This document shows positions 1 to 8,561 of a DNA stretch of 64,000 bases, piece by piece. Position 1 is the first letter of the stretch; each line of letters begins with the position of its first letter. This DNA comes from Chryseobacterium angstadtii. GTDB taxonomy: Bacteria > Bacteroidota > Bacteroidia > Flavobacteriales > Weeksellaceae. A program made the translations under genes and the position numbers. The notes below the pieces were generated by a model. That model saw only the letters and a program-made list of their open reading frames with translations, was not told the DNA's origin and searched no databases. The stretch lies in contig NZ_LFND01000007.1 in assembly GCF_001045465.1 (NCBI RefSeq), positions 372,001 to 436,000 on the forward strand. Reading direction: 5' to 3'.

Positions 1-2
1 CT

Positions 3-1262
3 AATTTTGAAACGGTTACCTATGATGAACCTTATATTGTTGCGAATACGGAAAATAATAATTTCTTTGATAATACAGCTTTGGCGGTTCGGTATACACC
101 CACGTTAACAGGTAAATTAGGAGGCTTTTCATTTTTAACGGGAACATCCACTATTCCAAGTGATATGGCTGTTGATATTCAGATCAGAAAAGTAAATGCC
201 AATGGTGATCCGGGGGATATTATTGCCACTAAAACCGTTTCTTCCTGGGTAAATGATATTCAGAGATTTACTTGGAATTATGTAGATCTTTCCGGACTCA
301 ATGTGCAGATGGTGACAGGAAAGGATTTTTACATTGTCATTAACGGACTGAGTGGAAGGATTTCTATGAAAAATGAATCGATTTCCGCAAGCGGACGAAG
401 CAAAACTTCAGCCAACGGAACTACCTGGAATGTCAGAACCTTCGATCTTAAAATGAGAGCAACCATTTATGAAAATGTAGCAGAAGTGAAAAACCTGGCC
501 ACATCCAATCAAACCAAAACATCAACGGTATCCGGAGGAAATAACTATTTTACCAACGCCTGCCAGCTGATTGCAAGAGTAGAGAAAGAAGCTGCCAGTA
601 CAGTGACAGGTGATGTTACGTCAAAAGTATGGGTTGATAATGCCCAGCCCAATTATGTAGCAAGAAGATACGAAATCAATCCTGCCGCGAATGCTGCCGC
701 AGCAACCGGAAAGGTGACTTTATATTTCAAGCAGGCAGATTTTGATGCTTATAATCTTACAAATACTGTAAAACTACCTACCTCCAGTACAGATAATGCC
801 AATAAAGCGAATCTTGTGATTGAAAAATATGCTGGAAGCAGTGCCGCAAATACCGGGACTACGGCTTCTTTTGGAAGTACAGCCACAGTAATAAACCCGG
901 ATGTAGCTGATTTTGTTTGGAACGAAACATATCAGTATTGGGAAGTAAGTTTTCAGACGACAGGTTTCGGAGGGTACTTTGCAAAAACAAATGCTACTGT
1001 TCTAGGAACGGCAGATGTTAAGCTTATTTCAGAAGTAGCTGTTACGCCAAATCCGGCAAAAGACTACGTCAATATTATTCTTGGAAAATATGCTAAGGCT
1101 TCAGTGGCCATTTATGATGCTTCCGGGAAACTGATCAAAACAGCAGATGTTACTACCTCTGCCAATAAAATTGATGTTTCAGCGTTTGTAAAAGGAGTGT
1201 ACGTATTTACAATTACCTTGAATGATACAACCAAAATAACGAAAAAAGTGGTTAAAGATTAA
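3..1262 (+). CDS. T9SS-secreted protein, C-terminal part (5' end outside window)
   Basis: The reading frame is open from base 3, so the gene begins upstream and the TTG at 81 is not a true start. About 419 residues are visible. The last ~75 residues (from about 345, AVTPNPAKDYVNI, then a beta-rich stretch with YDASGKLIKT and GVYVFTI, ending KKVVKD) match the type A sorting domain that directs proteins through the type IX secretion system to the cell surface. The upstream part is beta-rich and Thr/Asn/Ala-rich with no catalytic motif I recognise. The enzyme or adhesin domain, if there is one, lies upstream. The sorting domain is seen directly; the cargo function is unknown. Confidence 0.85.
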   Translation, partial: NFETVTYDEPYIVANTENNNFFDNTALAVRYTPTLTGKLGGFSFLTGTSTIPSDMAVDIQIRKVNANGDPGDIIATKTVSSWVNDIQRFTWNYVDLSGLNVQMVTGKDFYIVINGLSGRISMKNESISASGRSKTSANGTTWNVRTFDLKMRATIYENVAEVKNLATSNQTKTSTVSGGNNYFTNACQLIARVEKEAASTVTGDVTSKVWVDNAQPNYVARRYEINPAANAAAATGKVTLYFKQADFDAYNLTNTVKLPTSSTDNANKANLVIEKYAGSSAANTGTTASFGSTATVINPDVADFVWNETYQYWEVSFQTTGFGGYFAKTNATVLGTADVKLISEVAVTPNPAKDYVNIILGKYAKASVAIYDASGKLIKTADVTTSANKIDVSAFVKGVYVFTITLNDTTKITKKVVKD

Positions 1263-1295
1263 GCCGGTCTTTTCTTAATTCACTTCTTTATCATA

Positions 1296-1326
1296 AGCAG
1301 CGGTTATATAACTGCTGCTTTTTTTA
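1296..1326 (+). terminator. Rho-independent terminator after the T9SS gene
   Basis: AGCAGCGGTTATATAAC folds back on GTTATATAACTGCTGCT as an almost perfect palindrome with one G-T pair, followed by a T run. The T run leads straight into a TATATTTG box for the next gene. Confidence 0.8.
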
Positions 1327-1332
1327 TATTTG
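1325..1332 (+). promoter_or_regulatory. -7 box (TATATTTG) of the DUF6702-like gene
   Basis: This is an exact match to the Bacteroidota -7 consensus TAnnTTTG, 16 bases before the ATG at 1349, which implies a very short leader. No good -33 element is visible because that position lies in the terminator stem. Confidence 0.5.
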
Positions 1333-1348
1333 TTTTAAAATAAAATCA

Positions 1349-1864
1349 ATGCAGGCTAGGTTTCTATTTACTTTTCTTTTTGCGGTCGTATTTGTATTTC
1401 AGAGTTTTACAAAAACGGAAGAAGTGCATCCCTATCATGTGGGCTCTGTAGAAATCAATTATAATGCAAAGTCAAAATCATTTGAAGTCACCGGAAGATT
1501 CTTTCTGGATGACTTGGAAAACGGTTTGGGGAAAAAGTACGGAAGTTCATTCCACTTTAACGATGAAAAGTATAAAGCTAAAATCAATGAAGCTTTGGAG
1601 AAGTATTGCGCCGAATATTTAAAATTAAAAGCGGATGGTAAATTTTTAAAGATCAATTATGTTGGGTATGAAGAAGACAGTGAGTCGGTGAATGTCTTTC
1701 TGGAATCGGAAACCGTGGGCAGTCCCAAAAAACTGGAAGCTGCGGTAAGCTTTCTGTATAATCTCTTTGATGATCAGATCAATATTGTTCATATGATTGT
1801 AAACGGAGACCGGAAAAGTGAGAAATTGACTTACCCCAATCGCTATCTTTATCGACAGTTTTAG
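1349..1864 (+). CDS. DUF6702-like exported protein
   Basis: A 171-residue protein with an N-terminal hydrophobic signal segment (about residues 3-20). The mature part carries HPYHVGSVEINYN near residue 28, a DDLENGL segment and a C-terminal NIVHMIVNG segment, the pattern I associate with DUF6702. That family is common in Flavobacteriia and often lies beside M1 peptidases, but has no assigned function. It is predicted to be periplasmic or outer-membrane associated. It is a single gene between a terminator and a long AT-rich spacer. The family call is by memory of sequence pattern, not by search. Confidence 0.7.
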   Translation: MQARFLFTFLFAVVFVFQSFTKTEEVHPYHVGSVEINYNAKSKSFEVTGRFFLDDLENGLGKKYGSSFHFNDEKYKAKINEALEKYCAEYLKLKADGKFLKINYVGYEEDSESVNVFLESETVGSPKKLEAAVSFLYNLFDDQINIVHMIVNGDRKSEKLTYPNRYLYRQF

Positions 1865-2048
1865 TCATCATTTTTCTGCTATTTTGTTTCTTTTTTTATA
1901 TCGAATATTAAATCACTAATTATTGATTAATAATTTTAAATTGTATCTCTTTTAAAATTGGATTTAATAGTTAATTAATAACAAAAATAAATTTTTAATA
2001 GAAATAAATTATATATAATTAATATTTCATTAATTAACGCTTATAATA

Positions 2049-2079
2049 TTTGTTTTTTGTTTGAAAAAAATTATATTTG
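2049..2079 (+). promoter_or_regulatory. Orphan promoter, TTTG-N19-TATATTTG
   Basis: TTTG at 2049-2052 is followed after exactly 19 bases by TATATTTG at 2072-2079, an ideal Bacteroidota -33/-7 pair. No start codon with a plausible frame follows. The next clear signal is the terminator at 2361. Confidence 0.5.
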
Positions 2080-2085
2080 TGTAGG

Positions 2086-2394
2086 TTTATCGGGATTTAA
2101 TTATTTTTTTATTAAATCATTTTTTAATGAAAATTTTTAATCAAGGCTGCAATCTGGTTGAAATTTGAATTCTTTTGAATTTAATAAGGCGGAACAATTG
2201 ATTTTGAAATAGTCTGTAATAAGATTTTGGAAAAATAATGGTCAAATTTCTGATTAGGTAGGTATTGCAACAAATGTAACGATATCTTTATCGGATGAAA
2301 TAGGATATGAAATCTAGATAGCCTGAAATGAGATACTGATTCTAATAAACACAAATTGTTAAAAGCACTTACGTTCCCTGTAGGTGCTTTTTTA
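2086..2394 (+). ncRNA. Possible untranslated transcript of about 300 nt
   Basis: The interval is bounded by an ideal promoter (2049-2079) and a rho-independent terminator (2361-2394) and contains no credible ORF. I do not recognise RNase P, tmRNA, 6S or SRP RNA in it. It could be a small RNA or the remnant of a lost gene. This is inferred from flanking signals only. Confidence 0.3.
2361..2394 (+). terminator. Rho-independent terminator with no gene upstream
   Basis: AAAAGCACTTA pairs with TAGGTGCTTTT (one G-T pair) around a CGTTCCCTG loop and runs into six or more T residues. Confidence 0.65.
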
Positions 2395-2946
2395 TGATAG
2401 TTACGCCTTTCCTTTTTCCAGTTGTAAAGAATACGATAAAGTCAATGCCTGGATATAATTTCAAGACTTTATCCAGTTAATAAATATTCTTTCTTCTAAG
2501 CTTGGAATAGGTAATACTCTCTTTTATATGCAGAAAATGTAGCTAAAAGAACTCCCGGGCGTCCATTTTTCAAAAAATAAAATAAACTTTTACAGTTGAA
2601 TAAGGCAAATTAAAATTTTTGTTAATAATCTTATATCTTATAATAAAGATGTATTATTTATTTGTGACATTTTTTTATAAGAAGATTTTATTTTAAAATT
2701 CTGTTTAATGAAATATTGATATTGATTTGTTTTTTTTTAATCGAATAATAATTGATTGCTTAAATAAATATAATTGTATTTGTGGAAATTTGATTAAAAC
2801 TTTTTTAATTTAAAAAAGTAAATTATAATAATTTTTAAATATTATTGATTGTATATTGTATCATGCTATTTTATAATTTATATTTAGTTAATTGTTATTA
2901 TTTGTAGTGTTATTTTATTTTTAATAGCTTTTTGTTATTGAGTTTA

Positions 2947-2954
2947 TATATTTG
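2947..2954 (+). promoter_or_regulatory. -7 box (TATATTTG) upstream of the S74 repeat protein
   Basis: An exact TAnnTTTG match about 75 bases before the ATG at 3033. No -33 element at the usual spacing is visible. Confidence 0.4.
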
Positions 2955-3032
2955 TTCAGGGTGTTCTGGAAAATGATCAACACACAGTACAGGATGCTTC
3001 AATAGTTTAAAATACTACAAATACAATGAATT

Positions 3033-4394
3033 ATGAAAAGAAGACATTACCCTTTGTTAGTCCTGATGATTTCAGGATCTTTTGCTTTTGGGCAAGTAGG
3101 GATTAACACGGATAAACCTCAATCAACACTGGATGTAGCTGGAAATGGAGCTTCTGCAGTAGCAAAAGACGGTATTATTGCTCCAAGAGTAACGCTCCAG
3201 CAGCTTACAGCCAAAACAGCAGGTACCTATTCAGGCAGTCAGACAGGTGCCATTGTTTATGTTACAGAAGTCACGGCGGGAACTGGCCCCAGTTCAGCAC
3301 AAACAGTTGAAATAGCCTCTACAGGATACTATTTCTTTGATGGAACTTTGTGGAAAAAAATTGGAGGCAGCAGTGCTTCTGATAATATTTACAATACAAA
3401 TGGGACGCTTACCGGAAACAGAGTGGTAACTCAAGGGGCTAATACGTTGGCTTTCAACGGAAATGCTGTCAATGCATTCTCCGTGGATGGTAGCACATTT
3501 TCCGTAGATGCTGCCAATAATATGATAGGAATAGGAACAACTGCTCCTCATGCTCTTCTGCATTTAGATAACAGTGTTGCTAACCGAAAGATTGTGCTTT
3601 TTGAACAGGCTAATAATGACCATCAATATTTAGGCTTCGGAGTTAATGGTGGTTTATTGCGCTACCAGGTTGATAGCCCTGGTACGGATCATGGTTTTTT
3701 TGCAGCTAATGGAACAGGAGCATCCAGTGAGCTGATGAGAATCAAAGGAACTGGAAATGTGGGAATAGGGACAAGTACACCTCATGCTCTGCTGCAGTTA
3801 GATAACAGTGTTGCTAACCGAAAGATTGTACTTTATGAACAAGCTAATAATGACCATCAATATTTTGGTTTCGGAATTAATGGCGGTTTATTGCGTTACC
3901 AGGTTGATGGCCCTGGTACGGATCATGTTTTTTTTGCAGCTAATGGAGCAGGAGCATCCAATGAGCTGGTGAGAATCAAAGGAAATGGAAATGTGGGAAT
4001 AGGTACTGCTTCTCCTTCACAAAGGCTACACGTTATAGGGAATATTTTAGCTTCCGGAACCATTACTCCTTCAGATATCAGAATTAAAAAAGATATTGTG
4101 GATAACAGCTATGGGCTGAAAGAAATCTTAGCACTTCGTACCATCAATTACCGTTACAAGGATGAAGCACTCAGCAAAGACAAAAAAGTAGGTTTTGTAG
4201 CGCAGGAAATTAAAGCGGCTATGCCGGAACTGGTAACCACTGCCAACGATGAAATGAAAACTTTGGGAGTAAACTATGCAGAAATGACAGTAGTACTTAC
4301 CAAAGCCGTTCAGCAGCAGCAGGATATGATTAAAAAGCAGCAGGTAGAAATAGATGCTTTAAAAGCTGAGCTTAAAGAAATACACAAAAAGTAA
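3033..4394 (+). CDS. Repeat-containing fibre-like protein with C-terminal peptidase S74 domain
   Basis: A 453-residue protein with a signal peptide ending near FAFGQ (residue 21). The mature N-terminus starts VGINTDKPQSTLDV, the typical opening of Bacteroidota surface fibre proteins. Two near-identical ~78-residue repeats (about 171-249 and 250-328) contain LDNSVANRKIVL and NVGIGT. The C-terminus from about residue 344 (SDIRIKKDI, then VGFVAQEIKAAMPELV) is the peptidase S74 intramolecular chaperone domain. In phage tail spikes this domain helps trimerise the fibre and then cleaves itself at the Ser of SDIRIKKD. It ends in a Gln/Lys-rich coiled coil. It is paralogous to the gene at 5206, which lacks S74. 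A surface fibre or adhesin role is inferred. Confidence 0.8.
   Translation: MKRRHYPLLVLMISGSFAFGQVGINTDKPQSTLDVAGNGASAVAKDGIIAPRVTLQQLTAKTAGTYSGSQTGAIVYVTEVTAGTGPSSAQTVEIASTGYYFFDGTLWKKIGGSSASDNIYNTNGTLTGNRVVTQGANTLAFNGNAVNAFSVDGSTFSVDAANNMIGIGTTAPHALLHLDNSVANRKIVLFEQANNDHQYLGFGVNGGLLRYQVDSPGTDHGFFAANGTGASSELMRIKGTGNVGIGTSTPHALLQLDNSVANRKIVLYEQANNDHQYFGFGINGGLLRYQVDGPGTDHVFFAANGAGASNELVRIKGNGNVGIGTASPSQRLHVIGNILASGTITPSDIRIKKDIVDNSYGLKEILALRTINYRYKDEALSKDKKVGFVAQEIKAAMPELVTTANDEMKTLGVNYAEMTVVLTKAVQQQQDMIKKQQVEIDALKAELKEIHKK
3547..4012 (+). repeat. Two tandem ~234-bp coding repeats
   Basis: The segment beginning at about 3547 recurs at about 3781 with few differences (shared core LDNSVANRKIVL, NNDHQY, GGLLRYQVD, NVGIGT). 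The same unit is part of the longer repeats in the gene at 5206. Confidence 0.85.
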
Positions 4395-4475
4395 TCCGTC
4401 TTTTCAAACTGTTGGATGAAAATGTTCCCTTTTTATCCTAAACAGGGAAGGCAGATTTTATAAACGAAAATACGA

Positions 4476-4504
4476 AACACTTACAGCAATGTGAGTGTTT
4501 TTTT
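4476..4504 (+). terminator. Rho-independent terminator after the S74 gene
   Basis: AACACTTAC pairs with GTGAGTGTT around AGCAAT and is followed by a T run. It is closely matched by the hairpin at 7817-7845 behind the paralogous gene. Confidence 0.75.
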
Positions 4505-4939
4505 GATGTTGTAAATCAATAAAAAGATTAGAGGCCCATGAATCATAAAAATTTTCTGCTTATCTGCTTTCTTTGATACAGAAAATGGAACTAACTGATA
4601 TCAATTGTATGAAAAAAAATAAACGTATACGATCGAATGAAGTAAGTTAAAAATTTTATTAATAAATAGGATATTTTATAATAATGATAGGCTGTTTATT
4701 AAGGAATATTTTTTTAATGATTTAAATAAGAAAGCTATGTTGATTTAAATAATAAAATATATTGTTGTTATACGGGTGAATGATTGATTTATTTCCTATT
4801 TAAAGTGGCATTTGTTGAATTTGTACAATTCGCTTTTGAATAAAAAATGCAGGGATCCTATTTTTTTTAATACCAATACGAGTATATTTTTTTTACACAA
4901 TATTGAAATAATATTAATTGATCCGGAAATTTTCTTTGA

Positions 4940-4980
4940 AAAATATCACTGAATTATCATTCCCATATGGGTGATATTTT
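4940..4980 (+). other. Hairpin with 10-bp perfect stem in the leader region
   Basis: AAAATATCAC (4940-4949) and GTGATATTTT (4971-4980) are perfect inverted repeats around a 21-base loop that contains the palindrome CCCATATGGG. It could be a terminator-like element or a protein-binding site. No function is shown. Confidence 0.4.
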
Positions 4981-5128
4981 GTTTAGGGGAGTTAACAGGT
5001 TGGAAATTATTAAAGTATTGTTTATTAGTGGTTTATGGAAAATAAGCTTAACACTTTTTTTTCAAAAAACAGACATGCAGCTAACAATCAGTTAACATTA
5101 ATATTTTACATTCTCTACTTTGGAAAAC

Positions 5129-5136
5129 TAATTTTG
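5129..5136 (+). promoter_or_regulatory. -7 box (TAATTTTG) of the large repeat protein
   Basis: A match to TAnnTTTG about 70 bases before the ATG at 5206. A TTTG at 5119 is too close to be the -33 element. Confidence 0.4.
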
Positions 5137-5205
5137 CCTCGGAATCAAATCCAAAACACAAATTTTTTAGACTCATAAAAACACATTAAAAACATTTCTT
5201 GACGT

Positions 5206-7641
5206 ATGAGAAAAATTATTTTACCTATGGTAATTGCTATATCAGCATTTACACAACAAGCGAATGCTCAGGTGGGAATAAATACCCCCACACCTGCAGC
5301 TACTTTTGATATTACTGCTAAAAACCCAACAGGAACCACAAAATCTCCTGAGGGACTTCTTATTCCGAGGATAGACCGTGAAAGAGCACAAAATATGACC
5401 GGAGTAACAAGTTCAACATTAGTATATGTTAACAGCGTGGCTACCGGAACACAAACCGGAACAGCCATCAACATTGATGCAATAGGATACTATTATTATG
5501 ATGGTACCGTATGGGCAAAATTGAATACCTCTGCTTCCTCTTCAGTTAACCTCTATAATACGGATGGAACCCTTACAGGCAACAGAACGGTAACTCAGGG
5601 AGCTAATACATTGGCTTTTAACGGAACTGCTGTCAATGCTTTCTCCGTAGATGGAAACACATTTTCCGTAGATGCAGCCAATAACAGGATCGGAATAGGA
5701 ACGAATACTCCCCATGCTCTGCTGCAGTTAGATAACAGCATTGTTAATCGGAAAATAGTGCTTCATGAATCCGCTGATAATGACCACCAATACTATGGAT
5801 TGGGGATTAATGACTTTTTATTCCGTTATCAGGTTGGTAACCCTGGTGCAGATCATGGTTTTTTTGCCGGAAATGGAACAGATGCTTCCATTGAGCTGAT
5901 GAGAATCAAAGGAAATGGCAATGTAGGAATAGGAACCGGTACTCCTCAGAAAAAGCTACATGTTAATGGGGCTGTCCAGTTTACCAATGAACTGAATGTA
6001 GGCGGGAATGCTACCACAGCCGGAAGTGCCGGAACAGCGGGACAAGTCCTTACATCCGCGGGAGCCGGAGCTGCTCCTACATGGACGACTATTGCGAATG
6101 CAGCAAGTACTAATATCTATAATACGGACGGAACCCTTACCGGAAACAGAACGGTTACTCAAGGAGCTAATACATTGGCTTTCAACGGAACTTCTGTCAA
6201 TGCTTTCTCCGTAGATGGGAACACATTTTCTGTAGATGCAGCCAATAACAGGATCGGAATAGGAACGAATACTCCCCATGCTCTGCTGCAGTTAGATAAC
6301 AGCGTTGCTAACCGAAAAATAGTCCTTTATGAGCAGGCTAATAATGACCATCAATATTTAGGTTTCGGAATTAATGGAGGTTTATTGCGTTACCAGGTTG
6401 ATGGCTCTGGTACGGATCATGGCTTTTTTGCAGCTAATGGAGCCGGAGCATCCAATGAGCTGATGCGAATCAAAGGAACCGGAAATGTTGGAATAGGAAC
6501 AGCTACTCCGCAAAAGAAACTTCATGTGAATGGAGATGCTCAGTTTACGGGTGAATTAAATGTAGGGGGGAACGCTACCACAGTCGGAAGTGCAGGAACA
6601 GCGGGACAGGTTCTTACATCCGCCGGAGCCGGAGCTGCTCCTACATGGACGACTATTGCAAATGCAGCAAGTACCAATATTTATAATACGGACGGAACCC
6701 TTACCGGAAACAGAACGGTTACTCAGGGAGCTAATACATTGGCTTTCAACGGAACTTCTGTCAATGCATTCTCTGTAGACGGAAATACATTTTCAGTAGA
6801 TGCTGCCAATAACATGGTAGGAGTAGGAACTGTTGCTCCTCATGCACAGTTACAGTTGGGAAATACTGTTGCCAACCGTAAAATCGTACTTTACGAGGCT
6901 GCTAATAATGATACTCAGTATTTTGGTCTTGGGATTAATTATGGTTTATTGCGTTATCAGGTGGATAATGTTGGTTCCGATCATGGATTTTTTGCTGGTG
7001 ATGGCTCAGCTTCAAACTCCAATGAATTGATGCGAATCAAAGGAAATGGCAATGTGGGGATAGGAACCGGTACTCCTCAGAAAAAGCTTCATGTTAATGG
7101 GCCAGTCCAGTTTACCAATGAACTGAATGTAGGCGGAAATGCTACCACAGCCGGAAGCGCCGGAACAGCGGGACAGGTACTTACCTCAGCCGGGCCTGGT
7201 GCAGCGCCTGTGTGGACGAATGCATCAAGTATCAATTATAAAGCTCCTGCACAAAGTATTGATAATACACAACCCACCAATACTTTTAATGTGGGGGACT
7301 TTGAATTTAAAATAATCCCGGTAGCGAGTCCAAACGGTAATGCATCTAGACCTCAAATCAGATTTACAGGCTCGGGAACAAGATCTTATGCAGCAATAGT
7401 TACATTATCCTGGCTGCCGGGCAATCAACCGGGACAGGCTACAGCAGGAAATCTAAATGGAACAGCCACTAATACTTTCACAGATCTTCCCGTTATATTC
7501 GGATCAGACACTAAGTATATGCTTGTAGAGATGAGGATTTTTGATATGGTTTCAGGGAAACACTTCCGTTATGAAATAACGAGAATTTACAATGATTCAT
7601 TCTCACAAGCCACCTTTTTTCAGACATGTGAAGTGTTGTAG
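5206..7641 (+). CDS. Large secreted tandem-repeat surface protein
   Basis: An 811-residue protein with a signal peptide ending at about ANAQ (residue 22) and the fibre-type start VGINTPTPAATFDI. Residues ~117-680 are three consecutive 188-residue repeats, each opening with YNTDGTLTGNRTVTQGANTL and containing FSVDAANN, LRYQVD-like and NVGIGTGTPQKKLHVNG segments. The last ~130 residues form a different beta-rich domain with no S74 signature, unlike the upstream paralogue. The repeat period is exactly 564 bp at DNA level, so copy number could change by recombination. It probably forms an extended surface fibre. Neither a T9SS sorting domain nor an enzyme motif is visible. Confidence 0.8.
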   Translation: MRKIILPMVIAISAFTQQANAQVGINTPTPAATFDITAKNPTGTTKSPEGLLIPRIDRERAQNMTGVTSSTLVYVNSVATGTQTGTAINIDAIGYYYYDGTVWAKLNTSASSSVNLYNTDGTLTGNRTVTQGANTLAFNGTAVNAFSVDGNTFSVDAANNRIGIGTNTPHALLQLDNSIVNRKIVLHESADNDHQYYGLGINDFLFRYQVGNPGADHGFFAGNGTDASIELMRIKGNGNVGIGTGTPQKKLHVNGAVQFTNELNVGGNATTAGSAGTAGQVLTSAGAGAAPTWTTIANAASTNIYNTDGTLTGNRTVTQGANTLAFNGTSVNAFSVDGNTFSVDAANNRIGIGTNTPHALLQLDNSVANRKIVLYEQANNDHQYLGFGINGGLLRYQVDGSGTDHGFFAANGAGASNELMRIKGTGNVGIGTATPQKKLHVNGDAQFTGELNVGGNATTVGSAGTAGQVLTSAGAGAAPTWTTIANAASTNIYNTDGTLTGNRTVTQGANTLAFNGTSVNAFSVDGNTFSVDAANNMVGVGTVAPHAQLQLGNTVANRKIVLYEAANNDTQYFGLGINYGLLRYQVDNVGSDHGFFAGDGSASNSNELMRIKGNGNVGIGTGTPQKKLHVNGPVQFTNELNVGGNATTAGSAGTAGQVLTSAGPGAAPVWTNASSINYKAPAQSIDNTQPTNTFNVGDFEFKIIPVASPNGNASRPQIRFTGSGTRSYAAIVTLSWLPGNQPGQATAGNLNGTATNTFTDLPVIFGSDTKYMLVEMRIFDMVSGKHFRYEITRIYNDSFSQATFFQTCEVL
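5557..7248 (+). repeat. Three tandem 564-bp coding repeats
   Basis: The sequence aatacgg begins units at 5557, 6121 and 6685, a spacing of exactly 564 bp (188 codons) both times. The units are nearly identical over long stretches. The third is slightly altered (for example a one-codon longer SASNSNEL segment). Confidence 0.9.
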
Positions 7642-7684
7642 ATTCCATATTTGATGTAATTTTTTAATATAGTTATTTCTAATG

Positions 7685-7717
7685 AAAACCTGGACTGAAT
7701 AGTTCAGTCTGGGTTTT
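7685..7717 (+). terminator. Rho-independent terminator after the repeat protein
   Basis: AAAACCTGGACTGAA pairs with TTCAGTCTGGGTTTT (two G-T pairs) around a TAG loop. Confidence 0.75.
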
Positions 7718-7816
7718 ATGATACTAAGTAAGATACTTTTTCTACTTAAAATAAGGAAATAGGTTCCGTATAATAATCAATTGGCCGGGAAGGCAAACCT
7801 TTAAACATAAATAGTG

Positions 7817-7845
7817 AACACTTGCAGTAATGTGAGTGTTTTTTT
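7817..7845 (+). terminator. Second terminator, copy of the 4476 hairpin
   Basis: AACACTTGC pairs with GTGAGTGTT around AGTAAT, then a T run. It differs from the 4476-4504 hairpin at only a few bases. Confidence 0.65.
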
Positions 7846-7943
7846 ATTGAACGGGTGAAATAGCAAAAAAAGCGTAAAGAAAAAAGTTATGAAGCTGTTA
7901 AAAGATCAATTGATAACAGAAATTCCGGAAATGCACCTCTGTT

Positions 7944-8561
7944 TTATCCCGTAAATTGATTACCCGATCCGTTTTCCAACTGCAGTTGAGCATTAATTTC
8001 CTGAGCATGAGCCCGCAGATCAGGAAAAAAGCCATCATAACATTCCTGAAGAAAAGGTTTATTGTTAAGGAATGCTTCGTAAACGGGGATCCCTGGTTCC
8101 AGATACCTGGCTTTGTTCAGAACATTCCGCATACTGAATTGTATGCCCCAGTCTTCGCGGTAATTGTAGAGCCAGTCATCTTCCTCCATTTTAGCCAGCA
8201 TTTTTTTGAAATTTTCAGGAAGCCACTCTTCATGCTCGTTAAGAACGCTGTAAACCCTTAATGAATGAGCTTTCCACCCGGCCAGAGAATGCAGGGAAAG
8301 ATCGGTGGCCACAAAATAATCCATGGCAACATCCACAAAAGCACCCGCATAAAGCCTCACCAGAGGAGAAAACACTTTTTTAGCCTCATGAATAGCCGGA
8401 TGAGAATCCGTGAAGGTATCCACAGCCCTGTGCAGTGTAATGCCATCCTGAATATCTTTCGGGAAAGAGTAGCGGTCTTTGTTCCGGATAAAATCTTCAA
8501 GAAACTGTCCTACGATCTGTCCGTCCGAAAATGTAAGAAAAGAATGGGCTAAATAATTCAT
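7944..8561 (-). CDS. acpH: Acyl carrier protein phosphodiesterase (AcpH family)
   Basis: A 205-residue protein beginning MNYLAHSFL. Conserved acidic and histidine positions include D23 in FLEDF and the HRAVDTFTD segment (H44, D48, D52). This is the pattern of the AcpH/DUF479 family (E. coli AcpH is about 193 residues), an HD-like metal-dependent hydrolase that removes the 4'-phosphopantetheine arm from holo-ACP in the cytosol. It is the last gene of a minus-strand group. Its ATG overlaps the TGA of the vanW-like gene by 4 bases (ATGA), which suggests translational coupling. In vivo ACP hydrolysis is inferred from the family. Confidence 0.85.
   Translation of the reverse strand: MNYLAHSFLTFSDGQIVGQFLEDFIRNKDRYSFPKDIQDGITLHRAVDTFTDSHPAIHEAKKVFSPLVRLYAGAFVDVAMDYFVATDLSLHSLAGWKAHSLRVYSVLNEHEEWLPENFKKMLAKMEEDDWLYNYREDWGIQFSMRNVLNKARYLEPGIPVYEAFLNNKPFLQECYDGFFPDLRAHAQEINAQLQLENGSGNQFTG

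Larger units (their letters stand above)
1865..3032. other. 1.17-kb AT-rich spacer without a gene
   Basis: No open frame of convincing coding character lies on either strand. The spacer contains a good promoter (2049-2079), a good terminator hairpin (2361-2394) and a second -7 box (2947-2954) for the gene at 3033. The remainder is very AT-rich. Confidence 0.6.
4395..5205. other. 0.8-kb AT-rich spacer
   Basis: No gene is seen. It holds a terminator at 4476-4504, a hairpin with a perfect 10-bp stem at 4940-4980 and a -7 box at 5129-5136. Confidence 0.6.
7642..7943. other. Intergenic region with two terminators
   Basis: No gene is seen. It contains hairpins at 7685-7717 and 7817-7845. The stretch before the second resembles the 3' flank of the paralogous gene before 4476. 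Confidence 0.6.

Noticed and set aside
3033..4394. Peptidase S74 and fibre repeats as sign of a prophage
   Set aside because: The protein has a Bacteroidota signal peptide and no capsid, terminase, integrase or other tail genes are nearby.
5956..7030. Several frames of 60-107 codons on both strands inside the repeat protein
   Set aside because: They recur with each 564-bp unit and are shadows of the real reading frame, with no homology pattern of their own.
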